A stretch of DNA of 64,000 bases, taken from the NCBI RefSeq assembly GCF_003201565.1, contig NZ_QJJP01000010.1:46333-110332 (forward strand). The letters are read 5' to 3'. Below the pieces are notes generated by a model. That model was given only the letters and a program-made list of their open reading frames with translations, ran no database searches and had not been told where the DNA came from. Source of the stretch: Nitrosomonas sp. Nm84. Lineage in GTDB: Bacteria > Pseudomonadota > Gammaproteobacteria > Burkholderiales > Nitrosomonadaceae. Made by a program: the position numbers and the translations under genes. Of the stretch, positions 35,765 to 44,810 are shown in pieces; position 1 is the first letter of the stretch, and each line of letters begins with the position of its first letter.

Positions 35765-38264
35765 ACGGAGTTGATTGAGCTTTTGATTGTTTTGCTTTGG
35801 ATTTTGTTTCGGTTGTTTTCTTGGGTGCTTTTTGCTCAAATTCAAAACTTATTTTTCCATCCGTATTTCTGACCAAGTAGGCTGAAAAAGGCCTGCCTTT
35901 TTTGGAAATAAATTTCGTGAGTAAATCTGTTTTTCCGGCTTCCAGCAGTTTGGTGACTTGTTCACGCTCTATGGGGCGCGCAAGGATAATTTTTCCTGTT
36001 TTAAAATTACACGTGCGATCGGCTCCGACAGATTTTTCGCAAACATAATGTAGACCATGTTCATACACTGCATGATTACATTTAGGACATTTGCCTAAAG
36101 ACGTTTGATCACTGAAGTCGACTTCCTCTTGCTGCTCATCATTACCAAAATCAAACTTCATTTCAAAAGTATCCGTGAGTTTGATAATGGCGCTAAAGGA
36201 TGATCCCATTTTGCTCCGAAAGCCTTGCAGCGGACCTACTTCGTGTTGTGTGATTAAGGTTTCCATTTCTTCGATTTCAAATTGGCGCCCCGCCAGAATT
36301 TTCCACAGTGCGAAATCGCATTTCTGGCATTGGAATTTCTTGTAGGTTTCATGCACAACCCCACCACATTTGGGGCAAGGCGATTGAAGTATGGAAAAAT
36401 CACCGGCAATCGTTTCGCCGCGATAGGTCTTTGCTTGTTCCACAATGTGGCGTGTCATACCGGCAATTTTTTCCATGAATGCGGTACGTTTAAGCTGGCC
36501 TTGCTCGATCTGACGCAACTGAAACTCCCAGTTACCCGTTAATTCAGGTGAAATAAGCTCGGGAATCTTAAGGCCGCGCAGTAGTGTAATCAATGAAAAA
36601 GCTTTGGCGGTCGGATGCAGCTCGCGCCCTACCCGCTGCAGATAGTTTTCCAGTACCAAACCTTCAATAATGGCTGCCCGCGTTGCCGGAGTGCCTAAAC
36701 CTTTGGTACTCATGGCTGCGCGCAATTCTTCATCTTCAACCAGCTTGCCTGCTCCTTCCATGGCAGACAATAAAGTGGCTTCATTAAATCTCGCAGGTGG
36801 GCGAGTCTGATTGGCGATGATATTGATTTCTTCTGTGGTGACGGGTTTGCCAGGTGTGATTGCAACCAGTACTGCATCATCTTCCTCGTCATCCGATTTG
36901 GTCGATTTGCTATAAACCGCTCGCCAGCCTGGGTTAATCATCACCTTGCCTTCGGTTTTAAAAGGCTCAGCTTCCACGCGAGTGATGCGGGTGGTAATCA
37001 GAAATTCGGCAGCAGGAAAGAAAATTGCCAAGAAGCGTTTGGTAACCAGGTCATACAGTTTTGCTTCGGCTTCATTTAATTTTGCTGAACTGAGTGCAGT
37101 CGGGATAATGGCGAAGTGATCTGAGATTTTGGTATTGTTGAAAATACGCTTGTTGGGAGTAACCCAGTTTGATGCCAGAATTTGCCGGGAGAATTTTCCA
37201 TAATCCGTATTTCCCAAGCTTTGCAAAGTATCTTTTACCGTAGCGATATAATCTTCTGGCAATGCACGCGAATCCGTCCGCGGATAAGTGAGTACCTTGT
37301 GTTTCTCATATAAAGCTTGTGCCAGACCGAGTGTTGTTTTGGCGGAAAAACCAAAGCGACCGTTGGCATCTCGTTGTAAGCTGGTCAGATCATACAGCAA
37401 TGGACAGATTTCTTTGCTGGGCTTGCTTTCTTCGCTAACGTGACCAGGCTTTTGCTGACATTTGTCACGAATGACTTCGGCCTTTTTTTGTTCCCAAAGT
37501 CGTTCAGGTTTTAATTCCTGATTGATTTTATCTTTGCTGAATTTTTCATCAAACCATTTGCCGATGTAGTTGCCATTGTCAGTGGCGAATGTGGCGTGAA
37601 TTTCCCAATAATTTTGGGGGCGAAATTTTTTGATTTTTTCTTCGCGTTCAACAAGAATCGCCAGTGTGGGCGTCTGTACACGACCAACGGTGGTTTTATG
37701 GAAACCGCCTTCCTGGGAATTAAAAGCGGTCATGGCGCGGGTACCGTTAATTCCGACCAGCCAGTCCGATTCCGAGCGACTGACAGCGGCTTCAGCCAGC
37801 GATTGTACTTCTGAGTTATCCAGTAATTTGGTAAATCCTTGCCGGATTGAATCGGGAGTCATGGATTGCAGCCACAGCCGTTTGACGGGCTTGCTTGCGC
37901 CGACATGACGCAGAATATAGTAGAAAATCAATTCGCCTTCACGACCCGCATCACAAGCATTGATCAGGGTGTCGACGTCTTTACGCTTGATAAGCTTGGT
38001 TAGAAGCTTTAAACGTGCGGAAGTTTTTTCGATCGGATTCAAATCGAAATGGGGTGGAATGACGGGCAGATTTGCAAAACTCCATTTGCCGCGCTTTACT
38101 TCATATTCTTCCGGAATAACCAGTTCGAGTAAGTGTCCTACCGCTGAGGATACAATATATTGATCGTTCTCGAAGTAATCCGTGTGCTTGGTAAAGCCGC
38201 CCAATACCCGTGCAATATCGGCTGCAACAGAAGGTTTCTCAGCAATGATCAATGACTTATTCAT
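35763..38264 (-). CDS. topB: DNA topoisomerase III (type IA)
   Basis: This type IA topoisomerase relaxes and decatenates DNA through a transient single-strand break. The 833-residue product starts MNKSLIIAEKPSVAADIARV (Toprim strand). It shows NACDAGREGELIFYYI (acidic metal site), YPRTDSRALPEDY with the catalytic tyrosine, and the C-terminal gate domain. Two zinc-ribbon-type segments end the protein (CPKCGGVVHETYKKFQCQKC; CPKCNHAVYEHGLHYVCEKS) before a Lys-rich tail. An upstream in-frame ATG at 38285 has no ribosome binding site, so the ATG at 38264 that starts directly at the Toprim domain is chosen. It follows smg, as in related genomes. Confidence 0.93.
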   Translation of the reverse strand: MNKSLIIAEKPSVAADIARVLGGFTKHTDYFENDQYIVSSAVGHLLELVIPEEYEVKRGKWSFANLPVIPPHFDLNPIEKTSARLKLLTKLIKRKDVDTLINACDAGREGELIFYYILRHVGASKPVKRLWLQSMTPDSIRQGFTKLLDNSEVQSLAEAAVSRSESDWLVGINGTRAMTAFNSQEGGFHKTTVGRVQTPTLAILVEREEKIKKFRPQNYWEIHATFATDNGNYIGKWFDEKFSKDKINQELKPERLWEQKKAEVIRDKCQQKPGHVSEESKPSKEICPLLYDLTSLQRDANGRFGFSAKTTLGLAQALYEKHKVLTYPRTDSRALPEDYIATVKDTLQSLGNTDYGKFSRQILASNWVTPNKRIFNNTKISDHFAIIPTALSSAKLNEAEAKLYDLVTKRFLAIFFPAAEFLITTRITRVEAEPFKTEGKVMINPGWRAVYSKSTKSDDEEDDAVLVAITPGKPVTTEEINIIANQTRPPARFNEATLLSAMEGAGKLVEDEELRAAMSTKGLGTPATRAAIIEGLVLENYLQRVGRELHPTAKAFSLITLLRGLKIPELISPELTGNWEFQLRQIEQGQLKRTAFMEKIAGMTRHIVEQAKTYRGETIAGDFSILQSPCPKCGGVVHETYKKFQCQKCDFALWKILAGRQFEIEEMETLITQHEVGPLQGFRSKMGSSFSAIIKLTDTFEMKFDFGNDEQQEEVDFSDQTSLGKCPKCNHAVYEHGLHYVCEKSVGADRTCNFKTGKIILARPIEREQVTKLLEAGKTDLLTKFISKKGRPFSAYLVRNTDGKISFEFEQKAPKKTTETKSKAKQSKAQSTP

Positions 38265-38432
38265 GGAGTTCTCGGGAAAAATCATTGGCTAGTGCTCTAT
38301 TGTCGCGCATGTTTGTTACAGCTGAATGAGTAGTGAAAAGGGTTGCAAGCATATTGGGAGAGCGTATTGAGCGCATCCACTCCTGTGGTTATTCGATATG
38401 ACCTAATAAATAATACGAAATACGATTCAGTT

Positions 38433-38891
38433 TTAGTGTCGGTAATGAGAGTCGCTGACAATCAACAATTTCTCAAGTATGGAATCGTCGGTCAATTGGT
38501 TTTGAATCCACAGTTCTGTTAAAACAATCAGTTTTATTTTTTCAAGGCTGGATGAGTTTTCATCCATCGCCAGCACACGATCAATCAACAGTTCCCGCTG
38601 TAATGGGTTAATGATACCGGCTTGCTCCAGGAAGCAAATAAATCCTCGACCTTCGGTGTCGATTTTTTCCATTTCAAAGTTTGTGTAGCAGCGAAAAGAA
38701 TCGTTCTCAGCAAAGCTGGCTGGATAATTACCGATATCGTGTTGCGCCAGTTCTGAAAGCCAATCGAGCGTTTCGGTAATATCTTCATCTGCAAACCCGG
38801 CCATAGTCAGTTTGCGGGTCAGCGTGGCGGAATCCGGATAACTGCCGGAATCAAAATAATTTTCAAATAAGTAAACGAGTATATCGAACAT
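38433..38891 (-). CDS. smg: Smg family protein (DUF494)
   Basis: This 152-residue acidic, mostly helical protein starts MFDILVYLFENYFDSGSYPD and carries the DUF494 pattern of charged helices (LAMDENSSSLEKIKLIVLTE). Smg is conserved next to dprA and a topoisomerase gene in beta- and gammaproteobacteria, which is the arrangement here. Its biochemical function is unknown. Sixty-seven nt separate it from dprA. Confidence 0.92.
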   Translation of the reverse strand: MFDILVYLFENYFDSGSYPDSATLTRKLTMAGFADEDITETLDWLSELAQHDIGNYPASFAENDSFRCYTNFEMEKIDTEGRGFICFLEQAGIINPLQRELLIDRVLAMDENSSSLEKIKLIVLTELWIQNQLTDDSILEKLLIVSDSHYRH

Positions 38892-38958
38892 AATTGTGTT
38901 TAATAAGTTATGAGTATGATTACGGAATCAGTATGTTGCGACCAATTTTTGTGGGATG

Positions 38959-40053
38959 TTATTGAATTCTCTGATAGCATCCACCGGGCAAACTGCTAAC
39001 CTGACCGTCAAGCTCAAGCGTTAATAGCATGGCTGATACTATCTCAGCCGTCAAGCCGCTACGGGTACACAGCGTATCAATGTCAACAACATCATAACCT
39101 AGGTATTGGAGTAATGTTGCGTTTTCAGTCAATTTTTCAATAGCGGGTTCTGCTGTTTTGTTTTCGTCTGTGGCTAATGCAAGGCAATTTAATTCATCCA
39201 AAATATCCTGAGTGCTTTCCACCAATTTTGCGCCTTGTTTAATGAGTGCATGGCAGCCCTTGGATAGGGGGGAATGGATCGAGCCTGGGATAGCCATCAC
39301 TTCGCGTCCTTGATCCAGCGCCTGGCGTGCTGTGATCAGTGATCCGCTTTGTAAGGCAGCTTCCACAACCAGGCAACCTTGGCTCATGCCGCTGATAATG
39401 CGGTTTCTACGCGGGAAATTCCTGCCGATGGCCGGTGTGCCGAGTGGAAATTCGGAAATCAGCGCCCCTTCTTTTGCCAGCTTATGCGCTAATGGGTGAT
39501 TTCTGGCTGGATAAACAATATCCAGACCGGTACCGACCACTGCGATACTCGCCGCAGAGCCGCGCAAACCGCCATAATGAGCAGCCGTATCGATACCCAG
39601 TGCCATCCCGCTGATGATGCAGAGTCCGGCATTGCTGGCAGCCTCAGAGAAAGCTTCTGCATTGGATAAACCTTGTGGCGTGGCATTGCGGCTGCCTACG
39701 ACTGCTAATGCGGATAGCTGCAGTAACTCGCGTCGACCTTTGAAATAAAGTAATGGAGGCGGATCGGTGATATTCAGCAATTGCACCGGGTAGTCCGGAT
39801 CAGCCAACGTAATGATGGCATTGATTGGATCTTCCAGCCATTTGAATACGCCGGTAATTCTATTGCGATCGGCGCCTTGCTTGATACGCTCGGCGATGGG
39901 TTTTTTTACGATACGCTCAAGTGCAGAGACAGGCGCGGAAAGAATTGCGGTAGGATTGCCAAAGGCGACGAGAAGCCGTCGAATGGATTCGCCACCTAAA
40001 CCGTCAATTAGATTAAGGCTCAGCCATGATTCGATATCCGCTGGGTGTTTCAT
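38959..40053 (-). CDS. dprA: DNA processing protein DprA
   Basis: DprA loads RecA on incoming single-stranded DNA during natural transformation. The 364-residue protein has an N-terminal SAM-like domain (WLSLNLIDGLGGESIRRLLV). Its Rossmann-like core carries VVGSRNATPQGLSNAEAFSE, SGMALGIDTAAHYGG, VVGTGLDIVYPARN and GREVMAIPGSIHSPLSKGCH. The C-terminal winged-helix domain (DIDTLCTRSGLTAEIVSAML) binds partners. It starts 17 nt after the LysM gene and is probably co-transcribed with it and smg. Confidence 0.95.
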   Translation of the reverse strand: MKHPADIESWLSLNLIDGLGGESIRRLLVAFGNPTAILSAPVSALERIVKKPIAERIKQGADRNRITGVFKWLEDPINAIITLADPDYPVQLLNITDPPPLLYFKGRRELLQLSALAVVGSRNATPQGLSNAEAFSEAASNAGLCIISGMALGIDTAAHYGGLRGSAASIAVVGTGLDIVYPARNHPLAHKLAKEGALISEFPLGTPAIGRNFPRRNRIISGMSQGCLVVEAALQSGSLITARQALDQGREVMAIPGSIHSPLSKGCHALIKQGAKLVESTQDILDELNCLALATDENKTAEPAIEKLTENATLLQYLGYDVVDIDTLCTRSGLTAEIVSAMLLTLELDGQVSSLPGGCYQRIQ

Positions 40054-40070
40054 GAATGCGGGGCATTATT

Positions 40071-41105
40071 TTAGGGTGTTTTAACAGCATCCAAGATGCG
40101 AATAGAGTGTGTGCTTTGTACCACCAGTGCGTAGGATATTTTATTAAAGACACGAAATACAAAAACCAATCCGGTTCTTTCGTCGGGCAGTTGCACCATA
40201 TCTCCAGTGAGGGATTTGGCTTGACTTTTTCGATAGATGGCAAGCACGTGCCCCATTTCCAAGCCGTCCGACTCACCTTTGTTCAGCGTGACAATGGCGC
40301 CTCTGCCGATTTCGGTAACGCCGCCATACACTGAAATGATGCGACCGTTAATTGGAGACTCCGGTGCGTGTGGCGCGTAGTTATTAAATATGATGTCGGG
40401 CGATGGTACCAGGCGATCGCCTTTGAGGATTTCTTCGGTGGCACGGGTAATGGTGACTGTGCTGACTTCAGCGAAAACATCCGCCTTGGCATTTCCCAGG
40501 TAAATCGCCTCATAACCGAGGATCTGGTCTTTTTGATCGGGATCTTTGAGTGCTTTGCCGGGACGGAAGATTTGCCATGCAATACCCTTATCCTCGGGCA
40601 GCCCGCTGACATAAATCGTGTTGCCAGTGCTCAGAATAACCCGGCTGTCACTGGAGCCCAGTACATACGGCGCATTGGCAAGACCATCTTTCTCGATGAC
40701 TAGAGGCTGGCTTAGGAAAGGTTCAATGGTGGCTGCAGGGATACTGGGTATGGCGGTGGAAGCCGATTGTTCCATTCGAATTTTCGGCGATAGCTTGACG
40801 GTTCTGAGATCACCGTTATCGTCAGCAAGATGCAATCGATACCCGTGGAGTAATTTTTCCAGTACGACGATATCGCCGGGGTAGATTTTGTGCGGATTCT
40901 TGACTTGTTCGCGATTAAATCCCCAAATCTCGGGCCAGCGCCAGGGATCTTTAAGAAATCGGGACGCGATTCCCCATAAGGTGTCGCCGGGTACAACAAC
41001 ATAGCGATCGGGTGTGTCGCTCCGCAGTATAATGTTATCCGCGTTTGCTGGTGTAACAGAAAGCAGGCTTAGGGATAAAATCATGGCTATAATAGATTTT
41101 CGCAT
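40071..41105 (-). CDS. LysM domain-containing protein, exported
   Basis: This 344-residue protein has a signal peptide (MRKSIIAMILSLSLLSVTPA...NA). One LysM peptidoglycan-binding domain follows (RYVVVPGDTLWGIASRFLKD then PEIWGFNREQVKNPHKIYPG). The long C-terminal part (IYVSGLPEDKGIAWQIFRPG and TEIGRGAIVTLNKGES) is conserved in the gene found beside dprA. The start at 41105 is chosen because GGAG lies just upstream. A longer frame running to 41195 only reads into the repeat element behind the gene. It is probably a cell-wall-associated periplasmic protein of unknown role. Confidence 0.9.
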   Translation of the reverse strand: MRKSIIAMILSLSLLSVTPANADNIILRSDTPDRYVVVPGDTLWGIASRFLKDPWRWPEIWGFNREQVKNPHKIYPGDIVVLEKLLHGYRLHLADDNGDLRTVKLSPKIRMEQSASTAIPSIPAATIEPFLSQPLVIEKDGLANAPYVLGSSDSRVILSTGNTIYVSGLPEDKGIAWQIFRPGKALKDPDQKDQILGYEAIYLGNAKADVFAEVSTVTITRATEEILKGDRLVPSPDIIFNNYAPHAPESPINGRIISVYGGVTEIGRGAIVTLNKGESDGLEMGHVLAIYRKSQAKSLTGDMVQLPDERTGLVFVFRVFNKISYALVVQSTHSIRILDAVKTP

Positions 41106-41152
41106 GAACGACTCCGCTGGCGAATGGTAGAACGCATAGAATAACCGGCTAA

Positions 41153-41301
41153 CAGGCCGTTGGAAAACGTTTTCAAGGCAACCGGCGCTAGGCAAAAACA
41201 GGCGAGAAAGCGCAGTTTATGCATGATAAATGAGATAAATGAGCATTTTGAGCCTGTTTTTAACACCGTAACGGTAACGCAGATAGTTTCTCAATGGCCT
41301 T
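41153..41301. mobile_element. MITE-like element, about 149 bp, with terminal inverted repeats and target duplication
   Basis: The ends AGGCCGTTGGAAAAC (41154-41168) and AGGCCATTGAGAAAC (reverse of 41300-41286) match at 12 of 15 positions. GCTAA occurs directly on both sides (41148-41152 and 41302-41306), as expected for a 5-bp target-site duplication. Inside is a perfect 10-bp inverted repeat AAAAACAGGC (41194-41203) / GCCTGTTTTT (41252-41261). There is no coding capacity. It lies between the divergent LysM and def genes. It would need a transposase elsewhere in the genome. Confidence 0.6.
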
Positions 41302-41354
41302 GCTAATGATACGGTCTAAATAGGAATTCTGTTGATTAACACGATACATTTTTT

Positions 41355-41858
41355 ATGGCTATCTTAAAAATATTACAATATCCAGATGAAAGGCTACATA
41401 CTGTAGCGGCTCCAGTAGCGCATGTCACTAACAAAATCCGTTTGCTAATACAGGATATGGCTGAAACAATGTATGACGCACCGGGGATAGGGCTGGCGGC
41501 AACGCAAGTGGATGTGCACGAGCGAGTCATTGTGATTGATATTTCCGAAAAACGTGATCAGTTGCTTGTTTTGATCAATCCGGAAATTATTGCTAGCCAC
41601 GGCGCATCTGATTATGAGGAAGGCTGCTTGTCGGTTCCCGGTATCTATGGAAAAGTGCAGCGTGCTGAGTCGGTGACTGTCAAGGCCTTGAATGCGCAAG
41701 GAGAATTGCATGTTGTTGATGCCAGCGGGCTGTTGGCGGTATGTATTCAGCATGAAATGGATCATTTGGTTGGGAAAGTGTTTGTTGAATACTGGTCACA
41801 GCTTAAGTTGACGCGTACGTTGGCAAGGCTCAAGAAAAAACAACGCCGTACCATGTGA
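41355..41858 (+). CDS. def: Peptide deformylase
   Basis: Def removes the formyl group from N-terminal methionine of nascent proteins. The 167-residue enzyme has all three motifs: [17 protein letters not shown] (metal-ligand Cys) and QHEMDHLVG (HExxH metal ligands). It begins [20 protein letters not shown]. It is the first gene of def-fmt-rsmB-DUF4390-ntrY, a typical betaproteobacterial string, with 118 nt before fmt. Confidence 0.97.
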   Translation: MAILKILQYPDERLHTVAAPVAHVTNKIRLLIQDMAETMYDAPGIGLAATQVDVHERVIVIDISEKRDQLLVLINPEIIASHGASDYEEGCLSVPGIYGKVQRAESVTVKALNAQGELHVVDASGLLAVCIQHEMDHLVGKVFVEYWSQLKLTRTLARLKKKQRRTM

Positions 41859-41976
41859 TTGCAGGTGGTTTTTGAGGGCTGTGATATATCAATAAATTTT
41901 TCTGGTCGGTTTTTTTCTGATCAGGTGTGATCAATAGAATCATAAGGGTATGTATGAATGAGTCGATGCGCATAAG

Positions 41977-42933
41977 ATGAGAATTATTTTCGCTGGGACT
42001 CCCGGTTTTGCCACTACTGCACTGGATGCACTGATCAAGGCAAATCATGAAATTGCACTCGTCTTAACCCAACCAGACCGTCCTGCTGGTCGGGGAATGA
42101 AAACGCTGGCCAGTGCAGTTAAACAACTTGCGCAGCAGCATGATCTGGCATTGCTGCAACCACTGACACTCAAAGCTTCCGGGTTGCAAGAGCAATTGCG
42201 AGAATTCAATGCGGATGTCATGGTGGTGGCGGCGTATGGTTTAATTTTGCCGCAAGCTGTATTGAGTATTCCCCGCATGGGTTGCTTGAATATTCATGCG
42301 TCGTTATTACCGCGCTGGCGTGGTGCGGCACCGATTCAACGGGCTATTCTGGCGGGCGATTATGAAACCGGTATTACCATCATGCAAATGGATGCGGGGT
42401 TGGATACCGGCAATATGTTACTAAAACATCAATTAATCATCGCTCCGGACGATACCGCGCAATCGTTGCACGACAAGCTGAGTGTGCTGGGCGCCCAGAG
42501 TATTGTTGAAGCGCTGATATTGTTGCAACAGGGAAAACTGGTGCCGGTAATACAGGATGAGACGCAAGCTAACTATGCAGCCAAAATAACAAAAACGGAA
42601 GCGGAAATCGATTGGCAGCAAAGTGCAGAGCAGATAGATCGTGTGGTGCGAACGTTTAATCCAATGCCAGGTGCCTATACGTGCTTCCGAGGTGTTGTGT
42701 TGAAGATCTGGCAAGCAAAAGTGGCTGAGGGAGGCGCGGGTAAGCCAGGAGAAATTATTGCAGTGGATCGTGAGCGCATTACGGTATCATGCGGTTCCGG
42801 TAGCCTGCAGATTGAAATGGTGCAAAAACCCGGTGGCAAGAAATTAGGCGCTGCAGATTTTCTGACAGGCAATCATCTGCAGCCCGGTGAGTATTTTTCT
42901 ACAGTGCATCATTTCACTTCACAGCATGATTAA
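41977..42933 (+). CDS. fmt: Methionyl-tRNA formyltransferase
   Basis: Fmt formylates initiator Met-tRNA with 10-formyl-THF, the reaction reversed on proteins by Def. The 318 residues begin MRIIFAGTPGFATTALDALI. The active-site segment NIHASLLPRWRGAAPIQRAI (Asn, His) is intact, followed by the TGITIMQMDAGLDTG loop. The C-terminal domain (GEIIAVDRERITVSCGSGSL) binds tRNA. The stop codon overlaps the start of rsmB, so translational coupling is likely. Confidence 0.97.
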   Translation: MRIIFAGTPGFATTALDALIKANHEIALVLTQPDRPAGRGMKTLASAVKQLAQQHDLALLQPLTLKASGLQEQLREFNADVMVVAAYGLILPQAVLSIPRMGCLNIHASLLPRWRGAAPIQRAILAGDYETGITIMQMDAGLDTGNMLLKHQLIIAPDDTAQSLHDKLSVLGAQSIVEALILLQQGKLVPVIQDETQANYAAKITKTEAEIDWQQSAEQIDRVVRTFNPMPGAYTCFRGVVLKIWQAKVAEGGAGKPGEIIAVDRERITVSCGSGSLQIEMVQKPGGKKLGAADFLTGNHLQPGEYFSTVHHFTSQHD

Positions 42934-44203
42934 GACACAGCTTGCTGCAGCTTCCGCTATCAGTAACGTGTTGGCTGGAGCAAGTTTGACGGCAGTGTTG
43001 CAGGAAGTTTGGCGCTCCGATACTACCTTATCGAAACAACAAAGAGGTGCTATTCAAGATTTGAGTTACGGTGTGTTGCGGTTTTATGGCCAACTCGATG
43101 CGATACTCGATTTTTTATTGAAAAAGCCTTTGCGTGATAAGCATCTGCATCATTTGTTGTTGGTGAGTTTATATCAGTTGCAATACAGTAGAGCACAGCC
43201 GCATACCGTGGTTGATCAAGCGGTTTCAGCTTCACGTTCTTTGGCACACGGAAAAGGCATGCAGGGATTGGTCAATGCGATATTGCGCAGCTTTATCCGC
43301 CAACGTGAAAGTGTTTTAAAACAAGCTGCTGAAAAAGATGTCGGTTGTTATTCGTATCCGCAATGGTGGATCGACAAATTGCGGTTACAATATCCACAGA
43401 ATTTTCGGGCGATATTGGAGGCTGGTAACCAACATCCTCCGATGACCCTGCGGGTTAATCGACGCAAAATAAGCGTGGAGGATTATCGCAACTTGTTGAC
43501 TGAGAGCGCGATGCATGCAGAATTGTTGGTATCTGGTGCGCTGCAATTGAGTCAACCGGTAGTGGTTGAGAATTTGCCGGGCTTTAGTGCAGGCCTGGTA
43601 ACCGTGCAAGATGCGGGCGCGCAGCTTGCGGCACCATTTCTGGATGTGCACGATGGTATGCGGGTGCTGGATGCCTGTGCTGCACCCGGGGGTAAAAGCA
43701 CACACTTATTGGAATTGGCAAATGTATCACTAACGCTAGTGGATAATCACGCAGCACGGCTGGCCCAGGTACAGCAGAGCCTTGAGCGCCTGCATATGAC
43801 AGCAGAGCGCATGGTGTGCGGGGATGCATCGAGTCCTGCCGAATGGTGGGATGGCCGGCCATTTGATCGTATTCTGGCTGATGTGCCTTGTTCCGCTTCC
43901 GGTGTGGTGCGCCGGCATCCGGATATCAAATGGTTGCGGCGTGAGCGTGATTTGGTTAAGTTTGCAACAACTCAACAGGTAATTCTCAATGCGTTGTGGA
44001 AAATTTTAAGCAAGAATGGTAAGTTGCTTTATGTGACCTGCTCAATCTTTGCTGAAGAAAATGCTATGCAGATAGAGAAGTTTCTTAAACATCACTCCGA
44101 TGCACTTCCATTGCCACTTTCCGGGACAACAGTGGTGGATGGACAATTGCTACCAGATATTCAACATGATGGTTTCTTTTATACCTTGTTGCAGAAAATT
44201 TAA
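42926..44203 (+). CDS. rsmB: 16S rRNA (cytosine(967)-C(5))-methyltransferase
   Basis: RsmB methylates C967 of 16S rRNA. The 425-residue protein has an N-terminal NusB-like domain (about 5-140) and a C-terminal SAM domain. That domain has DACAAPGGKSTHLLE for SAM binding, the catalytic Cys pair in DVPCSASGVVRRHPDIKW and LYVTCSIFAEEN. The ATG at 42926 within the end of fmt is preferred over an upstream frame start, because MIKTQLAAASAISNVLAG is the usual N-terminus. DUF4390 follows after 7 nt. Confidence 0.96.
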   Translation: MIKTQLAAASAISNVLAGASLTAVLQEVWRSDTTLSKQQRGAIQDLSYGVLRFYGQLDAILDFLLKKPLRDKHLHHLLLVSLYQLQYSRAQPHTVVDQAVSASRSLAHGKGMQGLVNAILRSFIRQRESVLKQAAEKDVGCYSYPQWWIDKLRLQYPQNFRAILEAGNQHPPMTLRVNRRKISVEDYRNLLTESAMHAELLVSGALQLSQPVVVENLPGFSAGLVTVQDAGAQLAAPFLDVHDGMRVLDACAAPGGKSTHLLELANVSLTLVDNHAARLAQVQQSLERLHMTAERMVCGDASSPAEWWDGRPFDRILADVPCSASGVVRRHPDIKWLRRERDLVKFATTQQVILNALWKILSKNGKLLYVTCSIFAEENAMQIEKFLKHHSDALPLPLSGTTVVDGQLLPDIQHDGFFYTLLQKI

Positions 44204-44210
44204 TCAAAGT

Positions 44211-44810
44211 ATGCGGCATATACCGTTGCTGCATGTCAATCTGATATTTTTATCATTGATGTTGTTATTGCTGATCACAACTGCGCAAGCGGGAAGCATT
44301 CGCATAAAATCTGTCGATTTGGCGGCAGTTGAACAGGGTTATGAGATCAATGTTGATTCTGAAATTATTCTCAACGCGACTTTGGAGCAAGCGCTTGAGA
44401 AAGGTATCGTGCTTTACTTCGTCACCAAGTTCAGCTTGGTTGATTCGCGCTGGTATTGGCTTAACGACGAGATTGTGCGTGGTAAGCTAAGGATTGGATT
44501 AAGATATTACGCACTGACGCGCCAGTATTATTTGAATTATCCAGCATTTTCGCAAAGCTTTAATACCTTGGAAGAAGCATTGCAGGCCCTGGGTCAGTTG
44601 CATAATTATTCATTGATTGTTAAGTCGGAATTAAAGCAAGATGTTGATTATATTGCATCCTTACGCATATGGCTTGATCTAACACGTATGCCTAAACCAT
44701 TTCAGGTAGAAGCACTGGGTTCCAGTCGATGGAATCTGAGTTCAAATAAGCTGGAATGGCGTATGAAGCTACCAACACCAGGGCAACCACTGCAGATTAA
44801 AGGTCAATAA
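44211..44810 (+). CDS. DUF4390 domain-containing exported protein
   Basis: This 199-residue protein has a signal peptide (MRHIPLLHVNLIFLSLMLLL...TTAQA) and a beta-rich mature part (IRIKSVDLAAVEQGYEINVD, RYYALTRQYYLNYPAFSQSF). The pattern matches DUF4390, a family almost always encoded directly before ntrY in betaproteobacteria. It may be a periplasmic partner of the NtrY sensor; this is inferred from linkage only. The TAA overlaps the ntrY ATG by one base. Confidence 0.9.
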   Translation: MRHIPLLHVNLIFLSLMLLLLITTAQAGSIRIKSVDLAAVEQGYEINVDSEIILNATLEQALEKGIVLYFVTKFSLVDSRWYWLNDEIVRGKLRIGLRYYALTRQYYLNYPAFSQSFNTLEEALQALGQLHNYSLIVKSELKQDVDYIASLRIWLDLTRMPKPFQVEALGSSRWNLSSNKLEWRMKLPTPGQPLQIKGQ

